From Purpureocillium takamizusanense (lineage: Eukaryota; Ascomycota; Sordariomycetes; Hypocreales; Ophiocordycipitaceae), in NCBI RefSeq assembly GCF_022605165.1, contig NC_063069.1:4712001-4776000 (forward strand): a DNA stretch of 64,000 nucleotides, written 5' to 3'. Position 1 is the stretch's first letter; every line of letters begins with the position of its first letter. This document shows, one piece after another, positions 1-10,908 of the stretch. A model generated the notes under the pieces. That model did no database searches. It worked only from the letters and a program-made list of their open reading frames with translations, and was not told the DNA's origin. The translations under genes were made by a program, and so were the position numbers.

Positions 1-2
1 TC

Positions 3-623
3 ACCAAGTCAACTACCGACGGATGGAGCGCCTCTGCCGCGCTCACCTTCAACCCGCTTGGACGTATGGGCGGCATCATCGGCTACAGCCAGGATTCTTC
101 AACGACGGAATCGCATACATACACGACCGAGCACCAGCGCACCTACAAATGCCCCCCGTTCCACCATTGCCAGATACAGACCTTGACCTGGCACATGACA
201 GTCAGGGGCTTTTGCTACCGGGAGCCCATTATCGATTACGACGGGCCCATCTCTATATGCGAGAGACCGTTTCCTAGCTGCATCTGGTTTCGTGTATTTG
301 CCATGCAAAATTGCCGCATACGGATGGACCGGTCGCCCTGCTCCTTCGACACGCCGATCATGGCACCCGACGGGAATCCTTTGTCTGAGGTACGCCTGGT
401 GGAGACACCGCTCCCGGTCAGGTTCAAGGGCTGGTCGCCCGACTGCGACATCGCCATCTTGGAGGACGGCAGTTTCTGGAAACCAGAGGGATTGTACTTT
501 CATCCCGATGCCGAAGCTTGGTACCAAAGCTCGATAGTACCGGCAAACGTACCCAAATGTGTGCCAAAACAGTCGGCCTCAGATGATGAGCCGCGAAACA
601 ACACAACAAGTGATAAGGAATGA
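3..623 (+). CDS. 3' end of an unrecognised cysteine-rich protein (5' end outside window)
   Basis: The reading frame is open from base 3 to a TAA at 621-623, giving 206 residues with no start or signal peptide visible, so the gene begins upstream of the window. The first internal ATG (66) is probably not the start, because the frame before it is also open and protein-like. The segment has nine cysteines, a Ser/Thr-rich stretch early on, and an aromatic- and beta-strand-like central part with CPPFHHC and ICERPFPSC motifs; it ends in a hydrophilic tail. The many cysteines suggest an extracellular, disulphide-bonded C-terminal domain, which is inference. I do not recognise the family and assign no function. 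No intron is needed within this part. Confidence 0.6.
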   Translation, partial: TKSTTDGWSASAALTFNPLGRMGGIIGYSQDSSTTESHTYTTEHQRTYKCPPFHHCQIQTLTWHMTVRGFCYREPIIDYDGPISICERPFPSCIWFRVFAMQNCRIRMDRSPCSFDTPIMAPDGNPLSEVRLVETPLPVRFKGWSPDCDIAILEDGSFWKPEGLYFHPDAEAWYQSSIVPANVPKCVPKQSASDDEPRNNTTSDKE

Positions 624-2675
624 AAAATATGGCTAGCTATGGCGATTGTCCGGCACCAGTGAGGTTGAGGGACCGTTCCTACTTGCGTCATGGTCTGTAC
701 GGCCATGTGGCTGGCCATTGAATTTGGGCTTGACCAATTCTATCGCCGCCAATGTACATGCATAATACAAAGAGGCCGAGTTCGTACAAATGACCAACAG
801 TCGGATGGAGTCATGGCCTGCCGGTATTCCGCTGCTCTCACCAGCGCCATAGAGTTAGTACTTACACCAGACCCCAGGACAAAAATATTCGTCCGTTGTC
901 TACCGGACCAATAGACCGGAGGTGCTAGACCTTGAAGATTAAGGTAGGGCCGCGGGCCCGACTACATGTAGGCAGTTGCCAGTCTAAGATCCTCCGCGAA
1001 CAGCATTCCGTTCCGGGGCAAAGAACCGAACGCACATGGCATGGCACCCTGACATCCTCCGGCGATCATACTAGCTCCTTTCCGCTACTCAATGCCGAGT
1101 CTTATCGTCACGCCGCATCTGCGTGCCCTTGTTTGAGCCTGTCGGTGTTAGATTTGAGAGACCCGCCCCTGTCAGCGCTGGTATGAATGATTCCGTTCCT
1201 TGTGGCAGTGAATAGAGGTATGGTACGGACTGGACTGTTGACATAACATTTACGCAAGAAGAGCGGCCTAAGTACACACAAAGTCTAAGGATGTTTTCCT
1301 AGTACTCAAGGCACGAAAGCCAAAACAGAGACGATATTTGGTGATGACGTTATGCTGAACGCGGTCCATCAATGCCAGGGCGCTGCTGCCAGAGACATGG
1401 AGACTCGACAGCGAGACAGCACAAATATGGCAGTGAAGCAGTTACAATCATGATCTAAACAAACCGCAGTTTCTCCCAACACCCCCACTACCCGCAAGAA
1501 AGATTGTGTCCTACCAAAGATATGATCAATGTCCTACCAAAGACAGCCATCGGCGCCCAAACTATCACTCAGCGGTCTCCATGACCCCCTCCCTGGCTGA
1601 CCACTTTCCACTACGGGAAGTCGCCGCTGGACATCGACGGACTTTTGGGCTGGAGCCTGCAGAGGCACACCGCTGCGGGGTTTGCGCATCAGGCTCGGGC
1701 CGGTAGCCTGCGGGGTGTTCGCCTGCGGCAGGCTTCTCCCTGATAAGACAGTGAGATCGACTTGCTGCGACGCTGCAGACCAGCCTCGGGATGCTTCCCT
1801 CCCACATCTTCGCCAAGCCAACGTCAATGACGACCGGTTGACTTTCCAAGGCAGGTTGTCAGCCCTACATGGAGTGGCCAACATAGCTTGACAGCGCAGC
1901 CCACCAAATGTATCTTGGATATGCCGGCAAGGCCGGCTTCTGTCTGGTGTATCGTAGCGTCTATTTCCTACTTAGTACTTCACTTGAAGACGGAGGCACT
2001 GCCGCTGTCCGGTTCATGTGCTTTTGTATAGCCGCACTGCTTATTACAGAGCCAGAATGGGCCGTGAACCGGTGGAGGAGCACGCGGTGTCACGGTTGCA
2101 AGTCACAACGAACCCTCACAGTATGAAGACTGCGGGTACATCGCCTCCGATAGGATGACGGCCGTTGAAGCGAGACAGCTTATCTGTAGCGAGCCGCTCA
2201 GCTTGCATCATTTGTGGAACGAGCCAGAGCCAACAGCGACGCTCACCCAGCAGCATGAAGCACACACACCAAATGGGGTAGAGTGCTCCGCGACCCTGGC
2301 GAAAATACTCTGCAAAACCAACCTGGGCCTTTTTCTCGGGGCGGCTCCGCCGCAGGGATGGAACGCTCATCCTCGAGTCCGGACATGTGGCGTAGGATCG
2401 AGTGCTACGTACCACGCGCAAGTAGCGTTGCATCGCCCAGATCCCCGTCGTAATTCCGGTAGAGGGACTTGCGGTACCTCTCAACGACTTGTTGAGACAC
2501 GTTGGCTGGTCTTCACTTCAACAGTGCTAGAGCACAGAGTCGTCGTCCGAGTCCTTCGACTCGCCAGACGACGTTGAATCTCCACAACCAATGGTGCGCA
2601 GTTGACTCCGGCGGAAGCAGCGCTTCAATTGCAGGATATCACGTCTGTAGGTTAAACCATTTCACCCACAGCACA
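624..2675. other. Intergenic stretch, no supported gene
   Basis: About 2 kb between the partial first gene and the dehydrogenase. Only short overlapping frames (under 145 codons) occur on both strands, none with a recognisable motif. The last part must hold the promoter of the dehydrogenase; I could not pick out a clear TATA box. Confidence 0.5.
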
Positions 2676-3507
2676 ATGGCAAAGACGATACTCATAACGG
2701 GTTGTTCGGCGGGCGGGATCGGTGCCGCCCTAGCACAGGCCCTGGCCGACCAAGGTCATCACATCATCGCCACCGCCCGCAGTCCATCCAAGATACCCCT
2801 CGAGCTCCGCTCCCTTTCCAATGTCATAACGCTGGCTCTCGATGTTTCGTCAACAGAATCTGTCATACACGCCGCCAAAACGGTGAGTGAGGCGGGCAAG
2901 GGGTTAGATGTGCTCGTCAATAATGCTGGCGTGGGTTACACGATGCCTATCCTAGACGTGGACGTGGAGCAGGCGGAGCGTCTATATGAAGCGAATGTAT
3001 GGGGACCAGTGCGGACAATACAAGCTTTTGCGGATCTTCTTATTGCGAGTGAGGGCCGCATCGTCAACATGAGCAGCGTTGGGGCGGTGGTCAATACACC
3101 TTGGATCGGTGAGAACGCCATGGACCCCGTCCAGAGGCCCACGTGTTGATTGTGCGACTGCAGCCTCTTATGCGTCGTCCAAGCCTGCGCTCAATAGCAT
3201 ATCAGAGACATTGCGCCTCGAGCTTGGCCCTCTCGGCGTCAGCATGACAACTGTGTATCTGGGGACAGTCGCGACGTCCTTTCACGCGAATGAACCAGCA
3301 CCAGAGCTTCCACCGGGATCGCGTTACACGAGCATCCTCGACACAATAACGAAATGGGCGAAGGGAGAATCTGGTCCCAAGGCCGGTTCCATGAAGGACC
3401 TGGTTGACTCTGTTTTTCCTGATATTCTGGGTGAAAAAGGTGGTATTGTATGGAGGGGTCCAAACAGCGGCGCTGTTAGATTTCTCTCCCGATGGATGCC
3501 CATGTAG
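2676..3507 (+). CDS. Short-chain dehydrogenase/reductase, AYR1-like (two exons)
   Basis: Exons 2676-3108 and 3164-3507 encode 258 residues; the 55-bp intron (GTGAGA...GCAG) is supported because the join restores the active-site YASSK. A classical SDR with the Rossmann glycine motif TGCSAGGIG near residues 8-16, the NNAG motif near 82-85, a catalytic serine in NMSSVG near 133, and Tyr147/Lys151. Overall sequence resembles fungal 1-acyldihydroxyacetone-phosphate reductases (Ayr1), NADPH enzymes that make 1-acylglycerol-3-phosphate. Many fungal paralogues of this family act instead in secondary metabolism or detoxification, so the substrate is open. The ATG at 2676 gives the usual SDR N-terminus; the frame upstream is open but not conserved-looking. 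Its neighbours are an oxidoreductase relic and a P450. Confidence 0.9.
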
Positions 3508-3728
3508 CTGCTGGTGAGCGGTTCCCTCTGTTGTCAAGTTCAGTTTCGCTCTAATCTCTAACGCCGTTCACAGGACAGCATGATGTCCAACGGTCAGGGC
3601 TTAGATGAACTGACCAAAAACATCAAGCACAAGGGTGATTAGATCTCAGGCGCAGATGCATCAGCATCAACTTGTGCAGTCGAGGGTCGGCTTGGGAATG
3701 TAAATGGATACATTTTAGAAGATGACGC

Positions 3729-3905
3729 CTACTCCGGAACCTTAATTTCTCCGGGAACTTTTGTCGTGAACAGCCCATGCGGATCGACTGTCGCTCTCAC
3801 CTTCTTCAGTCTCTTTACACCTTCCTCCTCATAGCTCGCAAGACCCAATAGAAGGATTCGGGTCAGATAATGGTGCGATTGCGTAAGACGGCACAGCAGT
3901 TTGAT
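3729..3905 (-). pseudogene. Relic of the C-terminus of an FAD-linked (BBE/6-hydroxynicotine oxidase type) oxidoreductase
   Basis: On the minus strand a frame ending in TAG at 3731-3729 encodes about 40 residues ending ...ASYEEEGVKRLKKVRATVDP..., then GLF, VPG and a short tail. This follows the family's C-terminal pattern ASYG-x(6)-L-x(2)-V-x(2)-KYDP-x-G-x-F ... VPGG-x-K. Upstream (plus coordinates above about 3851) the similarity stops; a different frame looks protein-like up to about 3905, suggesting a frameshift, and beyond that nothing resembles the FAD-binding or substrate domains of this roughly 450-550-residue family. It therefore looks like the 3' remnant of a lost gene. It could instead be the last exon of a badly diverged gene, but no donor exon is visible before the P450. 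Confidence 0.55.
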
Positions 3906-3920
3906 CCGAAAGCGCGATTC

Positions 3921-4808
3921 CAGACTCTCACGCCGAGTGGATATTGTTGCATCAGAGGCGTTTCATTCTTTTGTCGCTTTATTACTCCAACAAATGAACA
4001 TTGAATACACCGCACGTCTTACATAACCCTATTCCATATATTTATTTTCATTTTAATTCTCCCAGAGCTATGTTTGTCTGCCGTCACTGTCTGGCTGTCT
4101 ATGTTGAGATCATATATTGATATCGATCGGAAATATCTTGTCGAAGTAATGCACACAGTGGAACGTGGAAAGAAGAGTCTCGGAACAAATCTTGGCCTTT
4201 CAAGAGAAGAAACATAGGCTAAACGAGATTATTTATTAATCACTATTAGGGCGTCTCTTGCTCTCACGTTGACTATGTCAGCCCGGAGCATTTGACATGT
4301 GTCATGGCCAGCAACATGAACCCGCCATCCCTGACCACGAAAGTCATGAGCGTAGTACAACATTGAAGTATGGGCCACTCTGCCAATAGCATGCTCTCGC
4401 TTCTTTTGTCTCAATATTGAGACAAACTATGACAGCCCAGCCATGCACGCCCTTCTGCTTCGGGACCAGTTGGGGGCACTTGAATTGGAAGAGAGTGTAC
4501 TCCATAGGTCCAGTTGTGGCAACACATCACGTCACGAGGAACAGATCGGACCCGGACTTGTGTTGAACAGCCGAACTATTACGCAATATCTATTGCAGAT
4601 TGAAGCTCCGTACGAAGTAGCTTCCATTTGATTTGTGATACATCGATCGGCCCCCTGTACGTTGCAGCAGCTGCATCATGAAGCACATGCAATGCGACAC
4701 ACAAGGAAAGCAGTGCCATGGGCATGTACTTTTAAAGGCCAAGCCCCCGCAGGCGCGGTTGCACAGACTGCAATCTTTTCCATTTGAGAATCTTCAATAC
4801 TGTTCATC
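3921..4808. other. Intergenic, P450 upstream region
   Basis: Comparatively AT-rich, with only two short frames of about 60 codons and no motif. A TTTAAA at 4731-4736 lies 73 bp before the P450 start and could act as its TATA element; this is weak evidence. Confidence 0.4.
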
Positions 4809-6612
4809 ATGCTGTCCCAGAGTGGAATGCAAATCGGGGTTGCCCTTGTAGGGCTCATCGTTATCAGCGTGGCCTGGGAACTTCTTTCCTCGCCATTGCG
4901 GGCATTTCCTGGGCCATTTATTGCCAAGTTCACCAACGCCTGGAGGCTCTTCTTGACTTCACAGTGGCATTTTGACAAACACGCCCGGAAATGGCACCGA
5001 AAATGGGGACCCGCAGTGCGCATTGGCCCGAACGCCATCTCTATCAGCGACCCTTCCATGATCAAGGTTATCTACACAGCACGAGCTCCTTGGGAAAAGG
5101 TAATCTTCTCACGTTCCAATGCGTTTCCGTCAAACTGAAAAAGATTGCTGTGCATCAGTCCGACATGTACCCCGTCAATGACGCGTTTAATGAGGGAAAG
5201 CGCATACCAAACGTCTTCTCCATCACAGATCCAACCATGCATGCCAAACTAGCGAGGCCCATCAGAGGCCTTTGGGCAATGAGTAAAGTACTGGAGATGG
5301 AACCATGCTTAGATGAAGCCATCGAGCTGTTCGTCAACAAACTGGGCCACGAGTTCGCGGACACTGAATCTGGCAAACGCATCTGCATGATAGAGGACTG
5401 GCTGAGCTATTGTACGCGTCATCTCCCGCCTCGTAATGCTCGCTGACATGAATGATTTATTGCGGTGTGTGCAGTCACTTGGGATGCCGCAGCAATCTTC
5501 ACATTCGGGCAACCATTTGGATTCATTGAGCGAGCAACCGACATACGCGGGATGATACAAGAAGCGCGGGACGGGATGACTTATTTCGCTGTTGTATGTC
5601 TCAGTCTCTTCCCCAAAGTCACATGGTCATCTAACAGCACGGCGCCATCTTGATCCAAAGGTGTGTCAAATGCCGTGGCTTGATAGTTGGTTGAGCAAGA
5701 ATCCCATCGTCAAGGTTCCCTTCGTGTCCGGGGGCATCTCGTGGAGCTACTTGGCTGCGGTAGAGCTTTACACTAAGTACGCCTCTGCGACCAGCAGCGA
5801 CAAAAGGACTGCTCATAAACGCAGCGGAAAGCACTACATCGACAAATATCGCGACTTGAAAGACACTTATCCTGATTTGATTGACGACGAGCAAGTTCTT
5901 AGATATCTGACACTAAACCTTATTGCTGGAGGCGATACAACTAGCGGTACACTGCGCGCGATCTTGTATCATGTGGCCAAGGCCCCATCGGTGTACTCGA
6001 AACTCATCTCAGAGCTAGATGCAGCTAAACTCTCCCTACCGGCCCAGTGGAGCGATATCAGCAAACTTCCTTATCTCAATGCAGTCGTATACGAATCATC
6101 TCGCATAACTCCTGGCATCGGGTTGATGTTCGAGAGGCATGTTCCCGCAGGGGGCTGCAAGCTCCCCGACGGTCGCTTCATACCAGCAGGGACCAAGGTG
6201 GGGATCAACCCTTGCGTCGTCTCGCGCGATACCGATGTCTTTGGCGACGACGTTGAGGCTTTCAAGCCAGAGCGTTGGCTACAGCGACCAGACGAGGACG
6301 ATAAGGGCTATGCGATACGATCTCAGCGCATGCGAGAGACTACCGATCTTACGTTCGGGGCAGGTAACCGCGTCTGCATGGGCAAATCAATGGCCAAAAT
6401 GGAGATTTACAAACTGGTGGCGACATTGTACAGTACCTTTGATGTAAGTCTCTGAGCGACGCAACGCATCAATTTACGTCGACGACGATACTCACAAGGG
6501 TCCGTCACAGATCAAGCTGCCCGATGAGCGACACGAGTGGACGTACCGAAATTCCTGGCTCATGTTCCACGAAAACATTCCCATGCTGATCAGTCGGAGA
6601 GCAAGACTCTAA
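4809..6612 (+). CDS. Cytochrome P450 monooxygenase, pisatin-demethylase-like (five exons)
   Basis: Exons 4809-5099, 5159-5411, 5475-5593, 5661-6443 and 6511-6612 give a complete 515-residue protein; the four introns are 59-67 bp and every join keeps phase and rebuilds conserved text (PWEK|SDMYP, F|TWDA, AV|VCQMPWLD). An N-terminal hydrophobic anchor (residues 7-24) is followed by a proline-containing hinge (FPGPF). The I-helix reads AGGDTTSG near 310-317, the K-helix ExxR as ESSR near 365, then FKPERW, and the heme loop FGAGNRVCMG has its thiolate cysteine near 459. All catalytic features are intact. The MPWLD segment and overall pattern are like pisatin demethylase and related fungal CYPs, which hydroxylate or demethylate plant defence compounds or metabolite intermediates. 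The substrate is unknown. Expected in the ER membrane with a P450 reductase partner. Confidence 0.93.
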
Positions 6613-7138
6613 CGGACAGTCAAGGAGACATGCTTGGGCAAAGTCAAGCTCATGCTCATGTTATTCCAGATGCTAGGTCTAGGTCTATAGGTAACGTCGT
6701 AAAAATTGATCTTCTCACGTTCAACTCCTATAGTTCAATCAACCATTTCATTGACTATGATCGTTCCGCGGCAAGCCTGTGACATTAGCGTCCGGGGAAA
6801 GTGTACATGAATGACCTCAGCACTGCGGTCGACCGATTGAGCCATGTCCGAGTATTGCGTCAACGGGCGGGGCACGTCATAAGCACCTTGTCGTTATCCG
6901 CGATCATGGGGGACGCAGTCAGTCCAAGGACACAGTGTCTTCAAGAACCGGCTGAGCTGTCCGAAAATAAAACATTAGAATCATCGCGTGGCGCGATATT
7001 CACGCACTCGGAGGGACGTGCGTCTCTCGTGGTATTGGTCTTCGTGTCCGAGGACCTTCATTTTTTTTTTGTCGTACAGAGTCTGCATCCTAAGAAGCAA
7101 GAATCCAGCCGCAGATATCCGCGCCTCAGTATTCCAGA
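6613..7138. other. Intergenic, acetyltransferase upstream region
   Basis: Half a kilobase between two plus-strand genes. It contains only short unconvincing frames and a T9 tract near 7061-7069. Confidence 0.4.
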
Positions 7139-7886
7139 ATGGCTTACACTCTGGTGCCAAGATGCACAGTCGATGATGCCGCGGGTCTAGCTCGAAACAA
7201 CATGTCTGCTTTTTGGCAAGAGACTTGGTGGAACATGATCTGGGCCGGCAAGACGCTCGACGCCCTCATCAGCTCATGTACTTTGAGGATGCCTCGGAAT
7301 CTTCTGACGGAGCGCAACGTGAGGCGCCATCAAAAAGTCGTCGAGGCGGCCACGGGCGAGATTGCGGGCTACGCACGATGGATCATGCCGGCCTCGTACG
7401 AGACGGCCTGGCTCGAGGCGCAGACCCCAGATGTCAGTGAATGTGACAGGGAGCTGTTTCAACAGCGCTTCTCCAGTGCCGAATGGTCACCGCGCGATGA
7501 TTTGGACCCTCTTGACGAACAGATGTACGAGAACATGCAGGAGAACGAGCCAGCGGGTCCCTACATCAGTATGTCACACATTTGGTATCTAACAGAAATA
7601 CTCGGCCACTGACGAGCAGCCTGTGCCAATAGAATTGGACTTCCTTGCCGTTGGTCCAAATCACCAGCACCGAGGCGTCGGCAGCATGCTTGTCAAGTCG
7701 GGCATCGAGGCTGCGAATGAGCTTCAGTTGGATATTTACCTCGTTGCGATGGGAAAGAAGGCACTTGACATGTATTTGAAGCTGGGGTTCAATCTTTTGG
7801 CACAGGACTGCAAAGACCTTCGACCATTCGGTGCAGATGGTATTTACGACACATACATCCTCGTCAAACATCCGGCGACCCTATGA
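7139..7886 (+). CDS. GNAT-family N-acetyltransferase (two exons)
   Basis: Exons 7139-7568 and 7633-7886 join across a 64-bp intron (GTATGT...AATAG) into 227 residues. The join gives PYI|KLDFLAVGPNHQHRGVG, in which LDFLAV is the central beta strand and QHRGVG (near 153-158) is the acetyl-CoA pyrophosphate-binding loop (Q/R-x-x-G-x-G/A). The C-terminal part MYLKLGF is the usual last GNAT signature. The N-terminal half, with AFWQ...WW and GYARWIMP strands, matches the small fungal GNAT proteins that acetylate unknown small molecules or amines. No signal peptide, so probably cytosolic. It follows the P450 in the same direction by 0.5 kb and could belong to the same metabolic neighbourhood, but that is only positional. 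Confidence 0.85.
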
Positions 7887-8101
7887 TTCGCGATTGCACG
7901 CCGGCAAGGACTATAGACACCCAGAGGATGACATTTCCCATTGGCGCAGATCTAACGAGGATATAATATGGGAAAGGAGCGTGCAAAAACGTAAAACTGC
8001 TCAAGTTTGCGAGTTGTGAATGGTAAATGAGATTTGCACTACGAAGAGTCGCGCCCGACCAAGCCCCGAGCCTTCACCACTTGAACTCTCTGGGAATTTG
8101 C

Positions 8102-10570
8102 CTAGGCTTTAGCGGAGCATCCCTCCGACACGGCTGGCAGTAGAGTCCACAGGTGATCGCGGGTGCCGTTGTCTTCGAACTGGACCACATTGGCGCTGTT
8201 AGCTGTAGACATGCCATCTACGCCTGCGAGCTTATTACTGTTCTTGTTTCGAATGAAGAAGGAGCCATCGCCTCGCGATTCCACTCTCCAAAGTTGATCA
8301 TCCCTTCCGCTGTCTCTGTGCTGTTGGAGTTGCGCGCTATTCGCCGTCGACGCATCATCGACAGCCAGCAGCAGGCCACTGTTGAGGTTCTTCAACTTCA
8401 GCCAGCCGCCGGGCGCTGGCACCGTTTGCCACAGGTGGTCACGGGTATCGTTGTCTTCATACTGCTGTATGTTTGCACCGCTGGCCGTCGACGCGTGGTC
8501 GACGCCCATGAGCTTGCCGCTGTTCTCGTTGCGAACCTGGAAGATGGCTGCAGTCCAGACTTCAAACTCGGACAGACCCCAGCCCTGACCAGCACCGGGG
8601 TTTGGCGCCACGACACGAAGCTGGGATGCCATGATGGTCGGGAAGGTGATCCGGGTTTCGACGTTGGAGGTAGTGGGCGGAGCGCTCCGCTTCTGGCCCG
8701 GAACGGTGGTCCAGTTGTTACCCGACAGATACTGTAGATCATAGCTGGAAGGAATACGCACGCCGCCGCCGTCATCGTAGAAGAATATTCGCACATCGCA
8801 AATGGCTTGATTGCGACGCAAATCAATGCCCATGTAGTCCTGCGAGTTGGGGCTGTTGTATGATGTCCAGCGGCTGTTCTCTGGAATGCCAGTCCGCCAA
8901 ACAATGCCATCGATTGCTCGTGCCGCGCTATCAACAGAAGAGGTATACGAGGCAAACGCCGTCGTCAGCTGCGAGTAATTCTGGCCGTTGGCGGCGATGT
9001 TGACAGGCGAGCTGATGCTGGGAGGCGGTGCGTGGCCAACGTTGACCTTAACTGATCCCAGCGTGCTGCGACTACCTGCCAGTCTGTCGTCGACGTAAAC
9101 TCGTAGCCCTTTGCCCTGTTTGTAATGCGATCCAGTGCTGTCCCAAAGTATAGTGATGCTGTGCCCATGGTATGCTACATTCTCTAAGGCAAAGTGGTCC
9201 CACGTTGATGGCGACAAAGGGTTGACCACGAGCGTGTCGTCCGACTGAGGGCGCAGGCCAATTAGTCCCGCGATGATGTTGTCAACAAACGTCGAGTGGT
9301 TGTAGTCCTCGCTGTGATCTGTGCCATCGTAGATCCACTTGTCGGCATCCGGGTCATGGGCTTCCGCCACGTATGGCTTGCCATTTTTGTACTGCGTGGC
9401 AGCATATCGCTTTAGAAGCGTGACATAGTCCGACGAGGTGATGTGAGTCTGCGATGGGTAGTCGTTGAGCACATTCTCCACTGCGGTGAGAGTCTGCGAT
9501 GTGGCGAAGGGCCATGAGGGGCCGTTCCAATGGCAGCAGCTCTGTGCCTCGTACATGAACCATTTGCTTCTCCTCTCCACAGTGGTCGGTCCGTATGTGG
9601 CAGAGAATCCTTGGGGATCCTTCAGCTGTTCGAATGCAATCATGTCGGAGTCGACATTCGGCATGTTAAACATCCAAGGTACGTAGCCCATGATCTCTCT
9701 GCTGGTAAGCAGGGCGCCAGATGTATTGTTGTCGCGAGCCCTGTGCATGAAGAACTTGCGTTCATCGTCCCAGAGATGTTTCTGTGAGGCGTCTTGGAGA
9801 GCCTTTGCGCGTTTCTGGAAATCCGCAGCCAGCGCCGTGTCACCTTTCAACGCCGCAATGGCGGATATTGCAATAGCATCACCGTACTGGTAAGAATTGA
9901 TCGTGGGCCGGAACCCAGCGCCGCCATGGTAGGGGTCGCTCGACTCGTATGACGCCGCGGTGAACTCAGTGGCATCCCAGACAGGGTATTGCCAGTACAA
10001 GCCCAGACTGGAGTTGAAGTGGTTGTCCCAGCCATGGTACTGCTTGACCAGATTATCGAGGTGGCTCAAGACGAAACCTCGGTCTCCCGACACGAGATAC
10101 TGCTTCCATACCGAGCTGGCAGCCCAGAAACTATACTCATGTGCCCAGTCAAAGGTGTCCTTGTTCAACTCTTCCGTCGCAGGCTTGGACAATTGGCCCG
10201 GCCCGGCAAGCCAGTAGTTGACTGCATTTTGGCCGTATCTCAAGTCGCGCAGCCAGCGCCCCTCGTTGATCTGGTGGCCAGCGGCGGCCGCGATGCCACC
10301 GTACGGAGCTCCGTAACCCACTGGATGCAGGAACTCACTAGGCATGTAGCCGTACTGTGCACCCGTATATACAAGGTGCTCCCTGTACGTCTGCCAGCGG
10401 TAGTAATAGACATCCTGGATCTGTCGATCGGGAATGTCCAGTATCGGAATGTTTTTCTCGAACCAGCTACGGTCTTCGACGCCGGCGAGAAGTTGGCCAT
10501 GATTGAGGAAGTTGGTAGCAGTCGCCTCCGCTGCCAGTGCCAACAAGACGACCGCGGCGAGCCCAGACAT
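8102..10570 (-). CDS. Secreted glycoside hydrolase (MGH1/GH63-like six-hairpin) with CBM32-like and ricin-type lectin modules
   Basis: A single exon of 822 residues from the ATG at 10570. A TTG three codons upstream is in frame but gives no benefit. Residues 1 to about 18 form a signal peptide ending ATA. Then: (1) a catalytic (alpha/alpha)6 domain, roughly 35-440, with HEYSFWAASSVWKQYL, GYVPWMF and the family-typical NGPSWPFATSQTLTA; (2) a short beta-rich linker to about 515; (3) an F5/8-type C (CBM32-like) discoidin module, about 520-660; (4) a ricin-type beta-trefoil, about 665-815, of three repeats, each beginning R/K-N-x-N-S and ending in a QxW-like triplet (HLW, QLW, HLW). Likely an extracellular exoglycosidase on complex polysaccharides, with two binding modules to hold it on its substrate. 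The exact GH family and linkage cannot be told by eye. N-glycosylation sequons are common, fitting secretion. Confidence 0.85.
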   Translation of the reverse strand: MSGLAAVVLLALAAEATATNFLNHGQLLAGVEDRSWFEKNIPILDIPDRQIQDVYYYRWQTYREHLVYTGAQYGYMPSEFLHPVGYGAPYGGIAAAAGHQINEGRWLRDLRYGQNAVNYWLAGPGQLSKPATEELNKDTFDWAHEYSFWAASSVWKQYLVSGDRGFVLSHLDNLVKQYHGWDNHFNSSLGLYWQYPVWDATEFTAASYESSDPYHGGAGFRPTINSYQYGDAIAISAIAALKGDTALAADFQKRAKALQDASQKHLWDDERKFFMHRARDNNTSGALLTSREIMGYVPWMFNMPNVDSDMIAFEQLKDPQGFSATYGPTTVERRSKWFMYEAQSCCHWNGPSWPFATSQTLTAVENVLNDYPSQTHITSSDYVTLLKRYAATQYKNGKPYVAEAHDPDADKWIYDGTDHSEDYNHSTFVDNIIAGLIGLRPQSDDTLVVNPLSPSTWDHFALENVAYHGHSITILWDSTGSHYKQGKGLRVYVDDRLAGSRSTLGSVKVNVGHAPPPSISSPVNIAANGQNYSQLTTAFASYTSSVDSAARAIDGIVWRTGIPENSRWTSYNSPNSQDYMGIDLRRNQAICDVRIFFYDDGGGVRIPSSYDLQYLSGNNWTTVPGQKRSAPPTTSNVETRITFPTIMASQLRVVAPNPGAGQGWGLSEFEVWTAAIFQVRNENSGKLMGVDHASTASGANIQQYEDNDTRDHLWQTVPAPGGWLKLKNLNSGLLLAVDDASTANSAQLQQHRDSGRDDQLWRVESRGDGSFFIRNKNSNKLAGVDGMSTANSANVVQFEDNGTRDHLWTLLPAVSEGCSAKA

Positions 10571-10670
10571 GGTTGTCAATGGAATGGGAAGCGAGGAGGC
10601 AATTCCACAGTGGACCTGAGCAAATTGAGGATACGCCCTGGCCTCATAGCTTTCCAGGTGGTCTTCCAGT

Positions 10671-10680
10671 CCTTATATGC
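10671..10680 (-). promoter_or_regulatory. TATA-like box of the glycoside hydrolase gene
   Basis: The minus strand reads GCATATAAGG about 100 bp upstream of the hydrolase ATG (10570), a normal position for a fungal TATA element. Assignment is by sequence and position only. Confidence 0.4.
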
Positions 10681-10908
10681 GGCACTCCGGCTAAATCTGA
10701 CAGATATTCAGTGATGTGGCGGGCTTAAATGACAGCGCCCCCGACTTTTGTAGGCCCAGACGCCTTTGGAGCCGTGCCAAAGAAGGTCTGCAGATCTGGG
10801 GGCGGTTTCGGGCCTTGCCAGGCCGGGTGTCACCATAGAAGGAGAGGGATTTGGGGGTGGATTCGTAGAATCGTCATGTAGCATGGATCGTGGGGTAAAG
10901 CTAATAAG

